A stretch of DNA of 64,000 nt from Rhipicephalus microplus (GCF_043290135.1 NC_134705.1:54963771-55027770), one strand, 5' to 3'. Shown: positions 18,086 to 30,330, counted from the first letter of the stretch. Notes: generated from the letters alone by a model not told the origin. Numbers and translations: made by a program.

Positions 18086-20890
18086 TTGGCCACCCTGGTG
18101 CAGTATCTGGCCACTACCTCCCAGATGCATACGTCAAATAGCTCACGGCCCTCAGTTCCCAGCAGCTGCGAAGTAACTGACCATGGCGGCGGTCAGATCT
18201 GCAACCCAGCAGAGGGTGCTAAGAATCTCTGGACTACAGGCCGCCTTTGCAACCTGAACTTGGCAACATTTAACGCTAGAACCTTATCTAGTGAGGAAAG
18301 TCTAGCTGTACTACTTGAAGAGCTAGAGGTTGTTAAATGGGATATAATATGGCTCTGTGATGTTAGGAGGACAGATGAGGCCTATACTGTGCTACCGAAT
18401 GGGCACGTCCTTTGCTATCGAGGCCTGGCAGACAGAAGAGAACTGGGAGTGGGGCTCCTAATTCACAGAAACATAGCTGGCAACATAGAGGAATACTATA
18501 GCAATAATGAAATAGTGGTAGGTATTGTAATTAAACTGAATAAAAGATACAAGATGAACGTAGTACAGGCCCACGCACCTACATCCAGCCATGATGACGC
18601 TTCAGTTGAAAGCTTCTATGAAGACGTGGAATCGGCAATGAGTAAGGTAAAAACATAGTATACTATAGTGATGGGCGACTTTAATGCAAAGGTAGGGAAG
18701 AAGCAGGCTGCAGACCAGGCAGTAGGAGATTATGGCATCGGCACTAAAAACGCCAGAGGAGAACTACTAGTAGAATTCGCAGAACGCAAAAATTTGCGGA
18801 TTTTGAATACTTCCTACCGAAAACAAGAAAACCGCAAGGGGAGATGGAGGAGCCCTAATGGCGGAAATAAGAACGAAATATACTTTATAATGACTGCACA
18901 CCCAGGAATCGTGCAGGATGTGGAAGTGCTTGGCAAGGTACAATGCAGTGACCATACAATGGTACTGTCTCGAATTCGCTTAGACTTGAAAAAGGAACGA
19001 CAAAAACTGACACGCAAGAAGCCAATCAATGAGTTATTACTGAGAGGGAAAGTACAGGAATTCAGAGTGTCGCTGCAGAACAGGTACTCGGCTCTCATTG
19101 AGGGAAGCAACGTTAGCGTTGACGCAATGAATGGTGATCTGACGAGCATCATTACGGAGTGTGCAGTGGAAGTTGGAGGCAGGGTAGTTTGACAGGACAC
19201 TGGCAAGCTTTCCCAGGAAGCGAAGAACCTAATTAAGAAGCGTCAAAACATGAAAGTGTCAAGTACAACAGACAAAATAGAACTGGCAGAGCTTTCAAAG
19301 TTGATTAATAGGCGTAAAGTATGCGATGTAAGAAGGTATAACATGGAGAGAATTGAACACGCTCTGAAAAACGAAAGAAGCATCAAAGCAGTGAAGAGGA
19401 AACTTGGGATAGGCAAAAATTGTATGTATGCACTAAGGGACAAAGAAGTCAAAATAACTACAAATGAGGATAGGATCGTTAAAATAGCGGAGGAGTTTTA
19501 CAGAGACCTATAGAGTAGCCGGGACAGCCCCAAACTTAATAATATAGGAACAAGCAGTAACTCAGATGACACCCTACCAGTAAGAATAGAAGAAGTTAGA
19601 GAAGCCTTAGAGAGCATGCAAAGAGGCAAAGCTGCTGGTGAGGATCAGGTAACATCAGATCTACTGAAAGATGGAGGACAGATTGTGTTGGAAAATTTAG
19701 CCATTCTGTTTACGAGGTGCTTGCTGAGGGTAAGAGTACCAGAGTCTTGGAATAATGCTAACATCATCCTAATACATAAAAAAAGAGTTGACAGGGACTT
19801 GAACTACAGGCTGATCAGCTTGCTCTCTGTAGTATACAAGCTATTTACAAAGGTAATTGCTAACAGAGGAAAGAAAACATTAGAATTCTATCAACCAAAG
19901 GAACAAGCAGGATTTTGAACAGGCTACTTAACAATTGACCACATTCATACTATCAATCAGGTAATAGAGAAATGCTCAGAGTATAACGAATCACTATACA
20001 TAGCCTTCGTAGATTACGAGAAGGCGTTTGATTCAGTAGAAATATCAGTCGTCATGCAGACACTGCGGAATCAGAGCGTAGATGAAGTATATATAAACAT
20101 TCTGGAAGAAATCTACAGGGGTTCAACTGCTACAATAGTGCTTCATAAAGAAAGCAACAGAATACCAATCAAGAAAGGTGTAAAGGCAGGGGGACACAAT
20201 CTCCACAATGCTATTTACCGCGTGCTTACAGGAGGTTTTCAGAAGCCTCGAATGCGAACAGTTAGGGATAAGAGTTAATGGAGAATACTTTAGTAACCTG
20301 CGCTTCGCCGATGACATTGCATTGCTGAGTAACTCAGGGTGTGAATTGCAACTCATGATTACGGAGTTACACAAGGAGAGCAGAAAGGTGGGTCCTAAAA
20401 TTAATCTGCAGCAAACGAAAGTAATGTACAAACACCTCGGAGAGGAGCAGCGCTTCGAAATAGGTAATAGTGCCCTTGAGGTTGTAAAAGACTATGTCTA
20501 CTTAGGGCAGGTAATAACCACAGAGCCTTAGCACGAGATTGAAGTAACTAGAAGAATAAGAATGGGGTGGAGTACATTCGGCAAGCACTCTCAAATTATG
20601 ACAGGTAGATTGCCACTATCCCTCAAGAAGAAGGTATACAACAGCTGTATCTTTGATGTACTTAGCTACGGAGCAGAAACCTGGAGACTTACAAAGAGGG
20701 TTCAGCTTAAATTGAGGACGACGCAGCGAGCAATGGAATGAAGAATGGTAGGTGTAACCTTAAGGGTCAAGAAGAGAGCAGAGTGGATTAGGGGACAAAC
20801 GGGTGTTAAGGATATCATAGTTGAAATAAAGAAGAGGAATTGGACATGGGCCGGGCATGTAGCGCGTAGACAGGATAACCGCTGGTCATT
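18086..20890 (+). pseudogene. RTE endonuclease-reverse transcriptase, broken
   Basis: Endonuclease start LATFNARTLSSEES and body to GVGLLIHRN in the frame ending at a stop near 18656. The next frame opens with MMGDFNAKVG (18668), the catalytic GDFN block, and reaches CSDHTMVLSRIRLDL. RT pieces follow in several frames: GKAAGEDQVTSDLLKDGG (~19625), FVDYEKAFDSVE (~20008-20043), RFADDIALLSN (~20300-20335) and VKDYVYLGQVIT (~20486-20518). At least five interruptions. The usual RT block 'GVRQGD.ISP' is altered to GVKAGGHNLH. No functional protein can be made. Confidence 0.82.
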
Positions 20891-21086
20891 AAGGGTAACT
20901 AACTGAATTCCCAGAGAAGGGAAGCGGGTTAGGGGGAGACAGAAGGTTAGGTGGGTAGACGAGATTAACGAGTTTGCGGGTATAAATTGGCAGCAGCAAG
21001 CACAGGACCGGGCTAACTGGCGGAACATGGGAGAGGCCTTTGTCCTGCAGTGGACGTAGTCAGGCTGTTGCTGATGATGATGATGA

Positions 21087-21542
21087 AAGGTAAGTTACCA
21101 CTTAACAGTGCGGGTGGTAGGAGAAAGCTAGTTTTGTAAGAATGGAATTACGGTTATATGGGGCCAAACTGTGTTTGCCTTGTGTGCTTTTCTGGTACGG
21201 CAAATCGTTCAATCTTTGGTAAGCATCTCCACGTCCTTGATTGTTGAAACTTCGGCGGCACCAAATTGTCTCAAAGTTTTAGCGTACAGGTTTTTCATTT
21301 GCTTGTGTTTCTCTAGAATCCTGGAGGGTTTTAAGCGGGTCCAATGTGCTTGACTGCAGTATGGTATTGTGTTGTGTGGTTCGCCTTGGTGTTTTCGATC
21401 ATTGTGAGCTGGTTTGGAAGTTGGTTACGAGTTCACAGCTTGAGGGTCAAAACCAGGCCATCGTCCTCGTCACCAGCCATTCTCTTCGTGCCCAGCGGTT
21501 GGGAGAGCTGGCCAGCCGAGATTTTCCGGGCGGCGGAGGAGC
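21087..21542. other. 3' interior of LTR element
   Basis: No gene seen. The last bases before the right LTR (GGGCGGCGGAGGAGC) are purine-rich and sit where a polypurine tract belongs. Confidence 0.5.
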
Positions 21543-22450
21543 TGTTACGTTTGGCCCGGCAATTCGTCTATACAGACGCCATTGTGCAAAAGCGGCTCTA
21601 CTGGGGAGGTTCTGAGCCCCTTCGGCGCCTAGACTGCCGGACGCTGTCGAAGATTTCGGCAATTACCCAGACCATGCGGCAAGCAACCGCGAGTTCTTGA
21701 CTTTGAAATGAGAACCCTTTTGTCGTCCCTTTGAGCAGCAGCGGTGCCTGATGACCTCGGCGACTCATCTGGCGAGGAGCAAGCTGTTGTGACCGGTGCC
21801 AGAGTTGACAGAGGAGTGGCGCTCCTTTTAATCCTTAATCAAGTAGCCTACCAGCCGGCTGTCCATGCTCACCAGGCATTGTCCCTTCTAGCTGGAGGAT
21901 GAGACGTCGTGTCTTCATGACGCTATAAACCATTCGAGAGAGGACAACAAAGACAGCATCTTTCTTGGAAGAGACCATTGCGGCCGCCGCAAATCGCCCC
22001 TCTAATTGAGCGAACAGATCGACGGACCCTTTGATGTATGCTGTCAGGAGCTTGGGACCTCTCGACTAGCGGCACACACTCGACGAGGAAGAGCCCCGCT
22101 GGCGCCACCTTGCAGTGCAGTGATCACGACTCAATATTGGACGTTCACGTGGACCGTGCATGCTCGTCTCCCTCACCTGTTTGCGTGTGATTGGTGTTCC
22201 ACTCAAAGAGGAGGAGCCCGACAGGGCTTAAAGCGACGCCGCAGAGTGCTGGACGGTGGTCTGAAACATGTAACTGTTCAACCACCACGCTCGTGGTTTG
22301 TGAACCTCTTGACCTTTTTTTGCTGTAGACATCTGTAAATAGTGCCCTAAACCTGTTTGTTTTTCGTATCCTCTTCTTCTCAGCGTTTGTTTCCTCCACC
22401 CGGTTACACCACGCTACCACAAGAGACCGGGTAGACCCCCCTTCGCAACA
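21543..22450 (+). repeat. Right LTR
   Basis: 908 bp, colinear with the left LTR. It is followed by AACT, the right copy of the 4-bp target duplication. The open frames inside it on both strands are also present in the left LTR in mutated form and are not conserved as protein. Confidence 0.88.
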
Positions 22451-22487
22451 AACTACAAAAGCATAGCATCTTTGGAAGCCCAAGGCT

Positions 22488-22560
22488 GGCGGTGGCACAG
22501 TGGCTAACGCCTAGCACTCCCACTTTAGAGGTCAAGTGTTCGAATCCGCGCTCTGGAGTT
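22488..22560 (+). mobile_element. tRNA-derived SINE head
   Basis: A-box-like GGTGGCACAGTGGCTAACGC and B-box-like GTGTTCGAATCC at tRNA spacing, followed by a T-rich stretch. It lies in the ~150 bp between the LTR element and the Gypsy element. Confidence 0.5.
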
Positions 22561-22600
22561 TTTTTATCTGATTTAAAATGTTTTTCACGTTTTTGTATAT

Positions 22601-22784
22601 ATCGATGCGTCTATGAAACTGTCGATTTGGCACAAGCACTGAAATTACACCCAAAGGAGGTAGACGACAATGTGTTTGTTGTGGGTTGTACTCAAGAGCT
22701 TCCCCGTCGGCCTGCATGACTGTGCGCTCTGTAGAGCGTTAGCAAGGTCCGCTACATGTCGGTGAATGAATTTTCCCCGTAACA
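22601..22784 (+). repeat. Left LTR of Gypsy element
   Basis: Shares with 27621-27800 words such as TTGTTGTGGGTTG, AGCGTT and CCGTAACA at matching spacing. The start is less certain than the end (CGTAACA at 22784). Confidence 0.75.
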
Positions 22785-22866
22785 TCTTTTTGGTGGAAGG
22801 TGTGGGGTCTTCACACAACCCAGCTCTGGAACACTGCAGTGGACGCCTCCTTTGTCCAGCCGCAAT

Positions 22867-23430
22867 GCCTGAAACCGGCACCCAGTCCTCGCAGTCTCCG
22901 CCGGCTCCGTGATTTATTATCGCCCCCTCCCCATCCGCTCGACCCTGGCACGTTTTCTGGTACTGAAAGCACGGACGTCAAAAGAATGGGTCACATGTAT
23001 GGCCAGCAAGTATTACAGGTGAGACGAGACGCTTATGCATCCAAATATTCTTTTCTTCCTACGGGGTAGAAAACGCACCTGGTATGATATGCATGAAGAA
23101 AAAATTGACCAGCTGGGACGTGTGCAAGCAGAAGCTTTTTTGACTTGTTCGATCGGTCAGTTGCACGTCAGATAGCAGCCAGGCAGGAACTTTCGTCGCG
23201 TGTCCAATCATCGACGGAGTCGTACATCGCACACATTCAAGGCGCACTGGCACTGTGCCAGAAGACTGAAAAAGACATGACGGAGGCGCATAAGATTACC
23301 AACGTGGTGAAAGGCATTGCTCACGATGCTTTTAACATACTGATGTGTAAGACCTGCAACCCTGAAGAATTATTTATATCTGAATGTCGAAGATTTTAGC
23401 AGGCTAAAAGCAGGCGAATAACCCATCACT
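22867..23430 (+). pseudogene. Gypsy gag, broken
   Basis: An ATG at 22867 opens a frame interrupted by several stops. The clearest Gag block is in the frame 23145-23399: ARQELSSRVQSSTESYIAHI, MTEAHKITNVVKGIAHDAFN and ISECRRF, the tick/arthropod Gypsy Gag pattern 'S..Y...l..lc...M.E..K...l.kGi..d.f' ending ECRRFE. The same pattern is intact at 63179-63900 in another element. Confidence 0.7.
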
Positions 23431-24141
23431 TCACTAGGCTTTCGAAAACCGCTGCGATTCATCTGCGAAGATTCTGTGACGCCCCGTCCACTTGCATCTT
23501 CTCCCAATATCGCAAGGAGTGTTCGCCAGGAGCTGGAGGCTACGACACTTCCTTCCTTTCAGCCCCTTGCGCAAGACAATTGCCAACACTCTCGCCTATT
23601 TAAGCCATCATACGTCAGTAGTTTGCCAACCTGGGCGCACAGTTTCTCAGCTCGGCAGGCACACTCCGCAGCCCATGAGCACTCCTCTTCTCAGCGCTGC
23701 ACACCACGATGCTCCACTTGTCACTATGGCAGCTTGAGATCCTTGGTTTCCACCACGCTACCGAAATTTATCTGACTAGCGCACGCCAGGCGATGAACCC
23801 ATCTGATTCTTTTGCTGTCGTGTGGGGCACATCTGCCGCTTTTGCCGCAAATGAAGGTATTCCCGGCCAAGCATTTCTAATGACCACCGTTAGGTTCATG
23901 GACATTATTCGAAACGTGCTTTTCCGGCAGACCATCTTCAAAACCCTTCACTTCGCCGTTCATCTCCAGGCTTCGAAACTTCCTACACTGACGTCGTTGC
24001 CCAGAAAAACTGGTCTAGCCGCTCGCCGTCCCCTCAGGGTCGCCCGTCACGCTCCCCTTAACGCCACTACTCTCCGTCACTGGCTTATTGTGGTCATCCT
24101 CCGGGAAACTCACGAGTGCAGCTCCTTGAGGTGGTGCTGCG

Positions 24142-27100
24142 TTGACAACTCAGACCAAGAACTCTCAACCGGCTACAAAGTACAATCGCAATTTACGTCG
24201 CGTTTTGCTTGATGGCCTTGACATTACTGCTCTAATCGACACTGGTGCCGAAATATCTGTTATGAGTTCTGCGTTTCGATCTTGCCTGAAAAAGGTTCTC
24301 ACACCTGTTATGTTCGCTACTGTTCGAGTGGCCAACGGAAGCCACCCATCGGTGCTTGGCATGTGCCCTGCACTTGTTACTGTTGCCCATCACCACAGTT
24401 CCGTTTTCTTCGCAGTCCTTGATGCTTTCCTACACAACGTCATCCTTATAATTGACTTTCTAACTGACCACTCCGCCCTCGTCGAGTGTTCTAGTGGCAT
24501 TTCACGACTTGAGTTGCCTTTGTACACCGATTTCAATCCGCCAAGTCGCACTCGACTAAGATCCGTGAAGTTTCTACAGCTACCGCCCTGCTATGTACGT
24601 TCCTATGTCCCATTTTTATTCGTTCTTAATGGAGACTATCTGGTAGCTTCCCTATTTGGTTCGGCCCTTACGCACCACATCACACTACCACATACTATAG
24701 TGGTTGTTCCTAACAACACGACGCTGCTTCCTCTTCTGAACTTTTCTTCGTCGAATCAAGTTCTTCCTCAAGGCATCACTTTAGCCGAATTTTCCACCCT
24801 GGATGAATGTTGTACTTTTACGTTCTCCCCTGACACTAAGACCATGGCAAAAGCTGTCGTCACTCTGCTATATAAGGCGTTTCTGGAGAAAAGGATGTCC
24901 GACGACCTCTTACCTCCCCAAGCTGCAGTGCTCCGGGATGTTCTGTTTTCTTACCTGGATATCTTTAACGTCCAAGACTGTCCCCTAAGCCACACAAGCG
25001 CCGCATCCCACCACATCGACACGACGGCGCCAGTCCACCCCACAAACGCCCTTACCGCCTGTCTCATGCTGAGAAAAAGTTATTCAAAGGGAGGTCGAAA
25101 AAATGCTCATCCAAGACGTCATCGAGCCTTCATTGAGTCTTTGGGTATTCCCCGCTGTCTTAGTTGAAAAAGAGGACAACAGCTGCCGCTTTTGCGATGA
25201 CTATTGCCACCTGAATCGGGTCATCAAGAAGGACGTTTATCCTCTGCCCCGAATTGATGACGCGCTCGACTGCCTTCATGGTGCCATATATTTTTCTTCC
25301 CTTGACCTTCGATCTGGATACTGGCAAATTTCGGTCGACGACCACGACCGCGAGAAAGCAGCATTCATCAGACCTTACGGCCTTTACCAATTTAAGGTCA
25401 TGCCTTTTAGGTTGTGCAATGCTGCAGCTACATTGAACGTATGATGGACTCTCTTCTCCGCGGTTTCAAATGGTCAACCTGCCTTTGCTATATGGATGTT
25501 GTAATCGTTTTCTCGCCTTGTTCGAGAGCCACCTAACACGTCGGTCGGCAATTCTTGACGTTTTTTTATAGCGCTAGCCTTCAACTCACTTAGTCAAAAT
25601 GCTCATTTAGACGATGGCAGATTAAACAGTTCAGCCACCTTACTGACGCCACTGGTGTCCAACCCGACCTGACAAAGTCCGTGCAGTCTGCGAATTCCCG
25701 GCTACGCCTTCTAGAGAAAAAGTTCGAAGTTTTATTGGGCTCTGTTCGTACTTCCGCCACTTTATGATCAACTTCACGGATATTGCTACGCCCCTCAAAG
25801 ATCTCAAAAGTAATGTGGCCTTTTCTTGGGGTGAGAACCAAGCACATTCCTTCGCATCACTGATTACCACCCCCCCCCCAACACTATCTGTGTTGGCTTA
25901 TTTTGATCCAGCCACTCGAACAGAGCTTTGCACCGACGCATGCAGCCATAGCATTGGTGCTATACTCGCTCCGATACAAAATGGCACCAACCGTGTGATA
26001 GCCTTAGCTAGTCGCCTTCTGTATCAAGCGTAAAAAATAGTTTCATCACTGAGCGGGAATTTTTAGCCTTAGTCTGGGCATAGCGAAATTCCGCGCGTAC
26101 TTATACGAACGTCTGCCCACCGTCATGACGAATCGTCATGCACTTTGCTGCCTGTCAAACTCTACGGGAAGCTTCGGCCAATGAACCCTACGATTACAGA
26201 AGTACAAGTTCTCGATTGTGTACAAATCTGGGAAACTGCAAAACGATGATGACTGTTTATCCCGACACCCCGTTGATTCATCTAATTCCACCAATTCGGA
26301 ATCCGATGCCTGCGTTTTACTCATCACTGACTTTGTGCACGTGGCGAAAGAAGAGCGCCGAGACCCAACACTGCTCTCTATCATTGGCCACCTTCAATCG
26401 CACCATACTAACCATTCACTTGGCAGATTCCTGCCCCAAGACAACATTTTGTATCGCTGCAACTTACACCCCAACGGCGAGAAACTTGTACTGATTGTAC
26501 CACATCATCTGCGCAAGAATGTTGTGCAAAAATTTCATGACGTCTCAACTTCAGGACATTTAGTCGTCTCCAGAACCTACGACCGTGTCCGACTACGGGT
26601 ATTTTGGAATGGTCTTTATCACTCCATTCGCCATCACGTTGCATCTTGCGATCTCTACCAGCGTTGAAAGAAGCCTTCTACTCCCGATACCGGCCTGCTT
26701 CAGCCTATTGAAGTTCCAGTCGAGCTGTTTTATCTGGTGAGGTTGGACTTGCTAGGTCCCTTTCCCACTTTATCAACTGAAAATAAATGTATTGCAGTTG
26801 TCACAGATTATGCCACTTGCTATGAAGCACTAGTGCGCTACAAACCACCTACACGACTGACGTTGCCTTCTTCCTGCTCTACAACATCATTGTACAGCAT
26901 GGCGGTCTGTTCCACTTTTCCACCGACCATGGTCGCTACTTTTTATCTCGTATGGTTGATTTCCAACTTCGATATTTCGCTATTCATCACAACTTCACCA
27001 CATCTTACCACCCTCAGACTAACGGCCTCACGGAGCGCCTCAACCACATATTGACAGACATGCTTTCTATGTATGTATTTACCGACAACATTGATTGGGG

Positions 27101-27600
27101 CATAGCTCTGGCGTTCGTCACTTTCGCCTATTATTCGTCGCGTCATGAAGGAGCCGGCTACTCACCATTTTATCTACTTTTCGAACGTCATTCATTATTG
27201 CCCTTCGGCACCTTGCTTTCATCTGACCAACCATCCTCCACTTCGTACGCTGAGGATGTCATCCCTCAGGGACTCATGGTACGCTCGGTAGCCCGCGCTC
27301 CGTTTTCTTCGTCGTAGACAGCACAGAAGTTTTTTTACGACCACCGACATAGCGTTGCCGTTTTTTGTTTTTTTTGCGGGATTTCTTATTCTATGGCTCC
27401 CATCTTGACGTGTTGGCCTATGAGGGAAACTACTGTCATGATACGTCAGGCCCTACCACGTCCTTCGTCAGGTAACACCTGTCACCTATGAAATTTCCGC
27501 GACCACAAACTCGTTGCATGCTACACCTACAACGGAAGTAGTGCACGTTTCTCGTCTTAAGCCCTACAATTCCGACTCGCTCATTTAACAGTCACCGAGA
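24142..27600 (+). pseudogene. Gypsy pol (protease-RT-RNase H-integrase), broken
   Basis: Protease: ALIDTGAEISVMS at ~24220 (active-site DTG). RT: VEKEDNSCRFCDDYCHLN, then DLRSGYWQI and FKVMPFRLCNAAAT at 25103-25430. Just after, the catalytic box reads YMDV instead of YLDD (~25490). RNase H: LCTDACSHSIGAIL at ~25928. Integrase: zinc-finger region and FHDVSTSGHLVVSRTYDRVR (~26535), LDLLGPFPTL (~26740), TTSYHPQTNGLTERLN (~27000) and a C-terminal VTYEIS segment (~27483). Stops and frameshifts split it into at least seven frames, so it is inactive. Confidence 0.85.
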
Positions 27601-27620
27601 CAGTGCTTTACCGGCCGGGG

Positions 27621-27800
27621 TGATGAAACGTGTATGGAACTGTCGCTCCGTCGCAAACACTGAAATGACACTCAAAAGGCAGAAGGCGACAAGGTGCTTG
27701 TTGTGGGTTGGACTCTCGAGCATTCCCATTGGCCTGCGCGACTGCTCTCTCTACAGCGTTCGCAAGACCTGCTGTCGACAAATAAATCTCTCCCGTAACA
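27621..27800 (+). repeat. Right LTR of Gypsy element
   Basis: Starts TGATGAAACG after a G-rich tract and ends TCCCGTAACA. Contains AATAAA at 27781-27786, a likely polyadenylation signal for the element. Confidence 0.78.
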
Positions 27801-28465
27801 ATGTAGATATGTATATAAATGCGTTGAGTGACGGCAATACCCACGTCAACGCTGACGCCGGCAGTGAAATTCAGGTGAGGGTGTACGTATAACTGCTGCC
27901 GCAATAAAAAAACGCCAGGCCTGTGCCGAAGGCGCAGCACAGTCACAGCAATAGCTAGAAGAGTGGCCTTTCAGAAACTTTTCTGAACACGACTTAAGTA
28001 ACAGCTGCAAGGGCACTTGCTTGATACCCACTATGACATTATAATTAAAATATTTGGGTAGTAGGCCACCCTTCGCTAAGCTAGTTTTCATTCTTCCTAG
28101 AAACGAGGTATTGCCTAAAAAGTTGCAACGAAGAGTAAGCCAATTGTTCATTCAAAGGCTGAAGACGATGAGGAATTCTGCCTGAAGTCGGTATGCGACA
28201 CAGCTAACAGGTGAACAAGAAGATGCTTTTGTAATGAATTGGAGCATTGAACGATCCACTCGTTACGCTATTCACATTGTGCGATGTTTGGTTGTTCTAT
28301 CGCTGTTTTAAAACGCTTTATAAGTCGTATTAGCACGATTGTTTTCCCGACATTAAACCTGCCTAAGGCAAGCTTGCCAGCAAGTCACAAGCACCGGTAT
28401 GAAGTATGTTGTGTGTAGTTCACTTTAACTAGTGATGACTTCATGCATTAAAGAAAAAGAAACCA
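27801..28465. other. No recognised gene
   Basis: No coding motif or repeat recognised on either strand. Confidence 0.5.
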
Positions 28466-28466
28466 G

Positions 28467-28640
28467 CGTGGCTCAGTGGTAGAATACTGAGGCTGGCACC
28501 CAGCGACCCAAGTTCGAGCCGCACTGTGTCATCGGGACCAAGTCATTTTTCCCTATTTTGTGTGATGTGGTTATGAACACTTGCAGCGGACAACTACGGC
28601 ACCATGCATGACCCGAGTTGTGATCTCATAACAGCTTTCG
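28467..28640 (+). mobile_element. tRNA-derived SINE, family B, copy 1
   Basis: tRNA-like head GTGGCTCAGTGGTAGAAT and AGTTCGAGCCGC, followed by a body with GACCCGAGTTGTGATCTCATAACA. The head-body order and the tail words match 41300-41480, so this is a second SINE family distinct from the Ruka-like one. Confidence 0.6.
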
Positions 28641-28749
28641 CTGGAAACATACTTAACAGACTCGATAATCCAAGTGAGCTCGTGTTTTGGCACACGAGCT
28701 AAAGTAGTGTCCATGATGGATTCTTCGAATATAAATAACCCTAAAAAAG

Positions 28750-28987
28750 GGTTGATTGATAAGTGGGGTTTAACGTCCCAAAACCACCATATGATTATGA
28801 GAGACGCCGTAGTGGAGGGCTCCGGAAATTTCGACCACCTGGGGTTCTTTAACGTGCACCCAAATCTGAGCACACGGGCCTACAACATTTCCGCCTCCAT
28901 CGGAAATGCAGCCGCCGCAGCCGGGATTCGATCCCGCAACCTGCGGGTCAGCAGCCGAGTACCTTAGCCACTAGACCACCGCGGCGG
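28750..28987 (-). mobile_element. Ruka-like SINE
   Basis: Minus-strand order: tRNA-like head (GCGGTGGTCTAGTGGCTAAG, then B-box-like GGGATCGAATCCCGG), then CATTTCCGATGGAGG, then CAGATTTGGGTGCACGTTAA, then GGTTTTGGGACGTTAAACCC. Matches what I remember of the Ruka SINE described from Rhipicephalus. Largely complete. The minus-strand end reads ATCAATCAACC. Confidence 0.8.
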
Positions 28988-30330
28988 GGCTCTAAAAAAG
29001 GGTAAACCCTCATAAGTTATATGGTAATCACTTATGAACAACTCAACATAATAACGTAACTATTGTGCCTTGCTTATCAAAATCGCATGAGTATGCGCCA
29101 GTGAGGACCCACCGTGGTGGCACGAGCAGCGCGAGAGGCACAGAGCTGTGACTCAGAAGTGATGATGATGACTGATGATGATGATGAAGAAGGCGCTAAA
29201 ACCTCCTGAATAGCCCTACAAAGAGTGATAGCACTGCTGTCCTGCCTGTCCGTCCATTTCTCTGTGTCTGTCTGTCGGTCTATTCGTCCCGAAAGAACCT
29301 CGATCCTAAAACCACTAACGCCACGTAGTGATTTCACGTCCAAGGACTTATACACACATACTATTCGATTGAGTAATTTCTAAACTAGAGGTGACTACAT
29401 ACATACTCCGTGTAAGATATTACATACAAACGGAGAAAGATAAGACCCACATCTACCACCCCAGCACGGGGTCGGACGTGAGTGCCAGAAGAAAGCGGTA
29501 GTAGCAAAGGCTGGTCGCCGAGTCGAGGACGACACTCCTAGTTTAAGTGTGGCGGCATCACGAGGGCAAGACTCGTCTTTGCCCACAAGATCAAAGCAAA
29601 CCGTGAAATTTGCCCACCCACTGATGTTAGTAGAGTACTAAGGCTATGTGGCATGGCAAACTACATTGCCAGGTTTTCCCCCTCGCCTCGTGTTACTAAG
29701 ATAGTCGTCCACCAGAAATTTCAATAAAATCTTTTCGCTTTTATTCACCCAAAGGAGCTTCGTTCTTAAAAGTTTTCAAGGCACCAAACCGATAGTTTTA
29801 AATAGGATCCCCTGCCTCAGTGCGCTGCGTTAGACCACTGAGCCACATGCCACGCGTGCACATAAATAATAATGGTTAGCAATTGGAAACACGTTTACCA
29901 ATGACGGTATGCAGATCTTGCAGGAGCTTGAGAGTTTTTTCTTGCACTCAACGCTCATACATTTTTCTTGAGTTAAAGATGCATTTGAGACACGCACAAA
30001 AAGGGGCCCCTTTCTTTAAAAACTTGTTCTTTGAAATGAAAACCTAAATATAAAGGTAATAATTACACCAACTTAATAACGTATGCTGTTGGGCTAGTTG
30101 GTGTTCAGCTGTGTAGAACATCGTTGGCACAAGCTTGAAAGAAGATGAAAGAAGAGGCACGAGAAAGTGCACACTGGAAACTGATTTTTATTACGCCGAA
30201 GCTCATTTTCTGAAACCCTCACGCATGCGTACACCACAAGAAAAGCACAAACTATTATCACAACCTATCAGATAACAAACAAATTCCTTATCATACATTG
30301 ACAGGAATGGGACATCGATACATTGTTCAC
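28988..30330. other. No recognised gene; GAT repeats and a tRNA-like fragment
   Basis: Short GATGAT run at 29158-29190. A minus-strand A-box-like GTGGCTCAGTGGTCTAACGC at 29829-29848 suggests a SINE head fragment without a clear B box. The rest shows nothing I recognise. Confidence 0.45.

Larger units (their letters stand above)
17901..21086 (+). mobile_element. RTE/BovB-type LINE, near full length, decayed
   Basis: A 3.2-kb element beginning with a tRNA-like head and a conserved 5' UTR, carrying one endonuclease-RT frame in pieces, and ending GGCCTTTGTCCTGCAGTGG ... GATGATGATGATGA. The (GATGAT)n tail and the endonuclease/RT type mark the RTE clade. It is inserted in the interior of the LTR element. 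Stops and frameshifts make it inactive. Confidence 0.85.
13024..22450 (+). mobile_element. LTR retrotransposon, Gag-bearing, no pol seen, with nested RTE insertion
   Basis: Bounded by two direct LTRs that begin TGTTACG and end near GCAACA, with a 4-bp duplication AACT on both sides (13020-13023 and 22451-22454). After the left LTR comes a primer-binding-like site (TGGTTGGCAGCGGTGGGA), then a broken gag, an Arg-rich ORF and long non-coding sequence. The RTE element at 17901-21086 is inserted in the interior. Without that insert the interior is about 4.4 kb. I find no protease, reverse transcriptase or integrase motif in it, so the element looks non-autonomous. Confidence 0.85.
22601..27800 (+). 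mobile_element. Ty3/Gypsy LTR retrotransposon, decayed
   Basis: About 5.2 kb with short LTRs (~180 bp), gag, then pol in the order protease, RT, RNase H, integrase, which is the Ty3/Gypsy order. PBS-like TGGTGGAAGGTGTGGGGT lies at 22791-22808 and a G-rich tract (CCGGCCGGGG) just before the right LTR. Many stops and frameshifts. No env seen. Target duplication not visible. Confidence 0.88.

Noticed and set aside
22006..22498. Opposing open frames of 110-117 codons
   Set aside because: They lie in the right LTR and its 3' flank; the equivalent positions in the left LTR carry changed frames.
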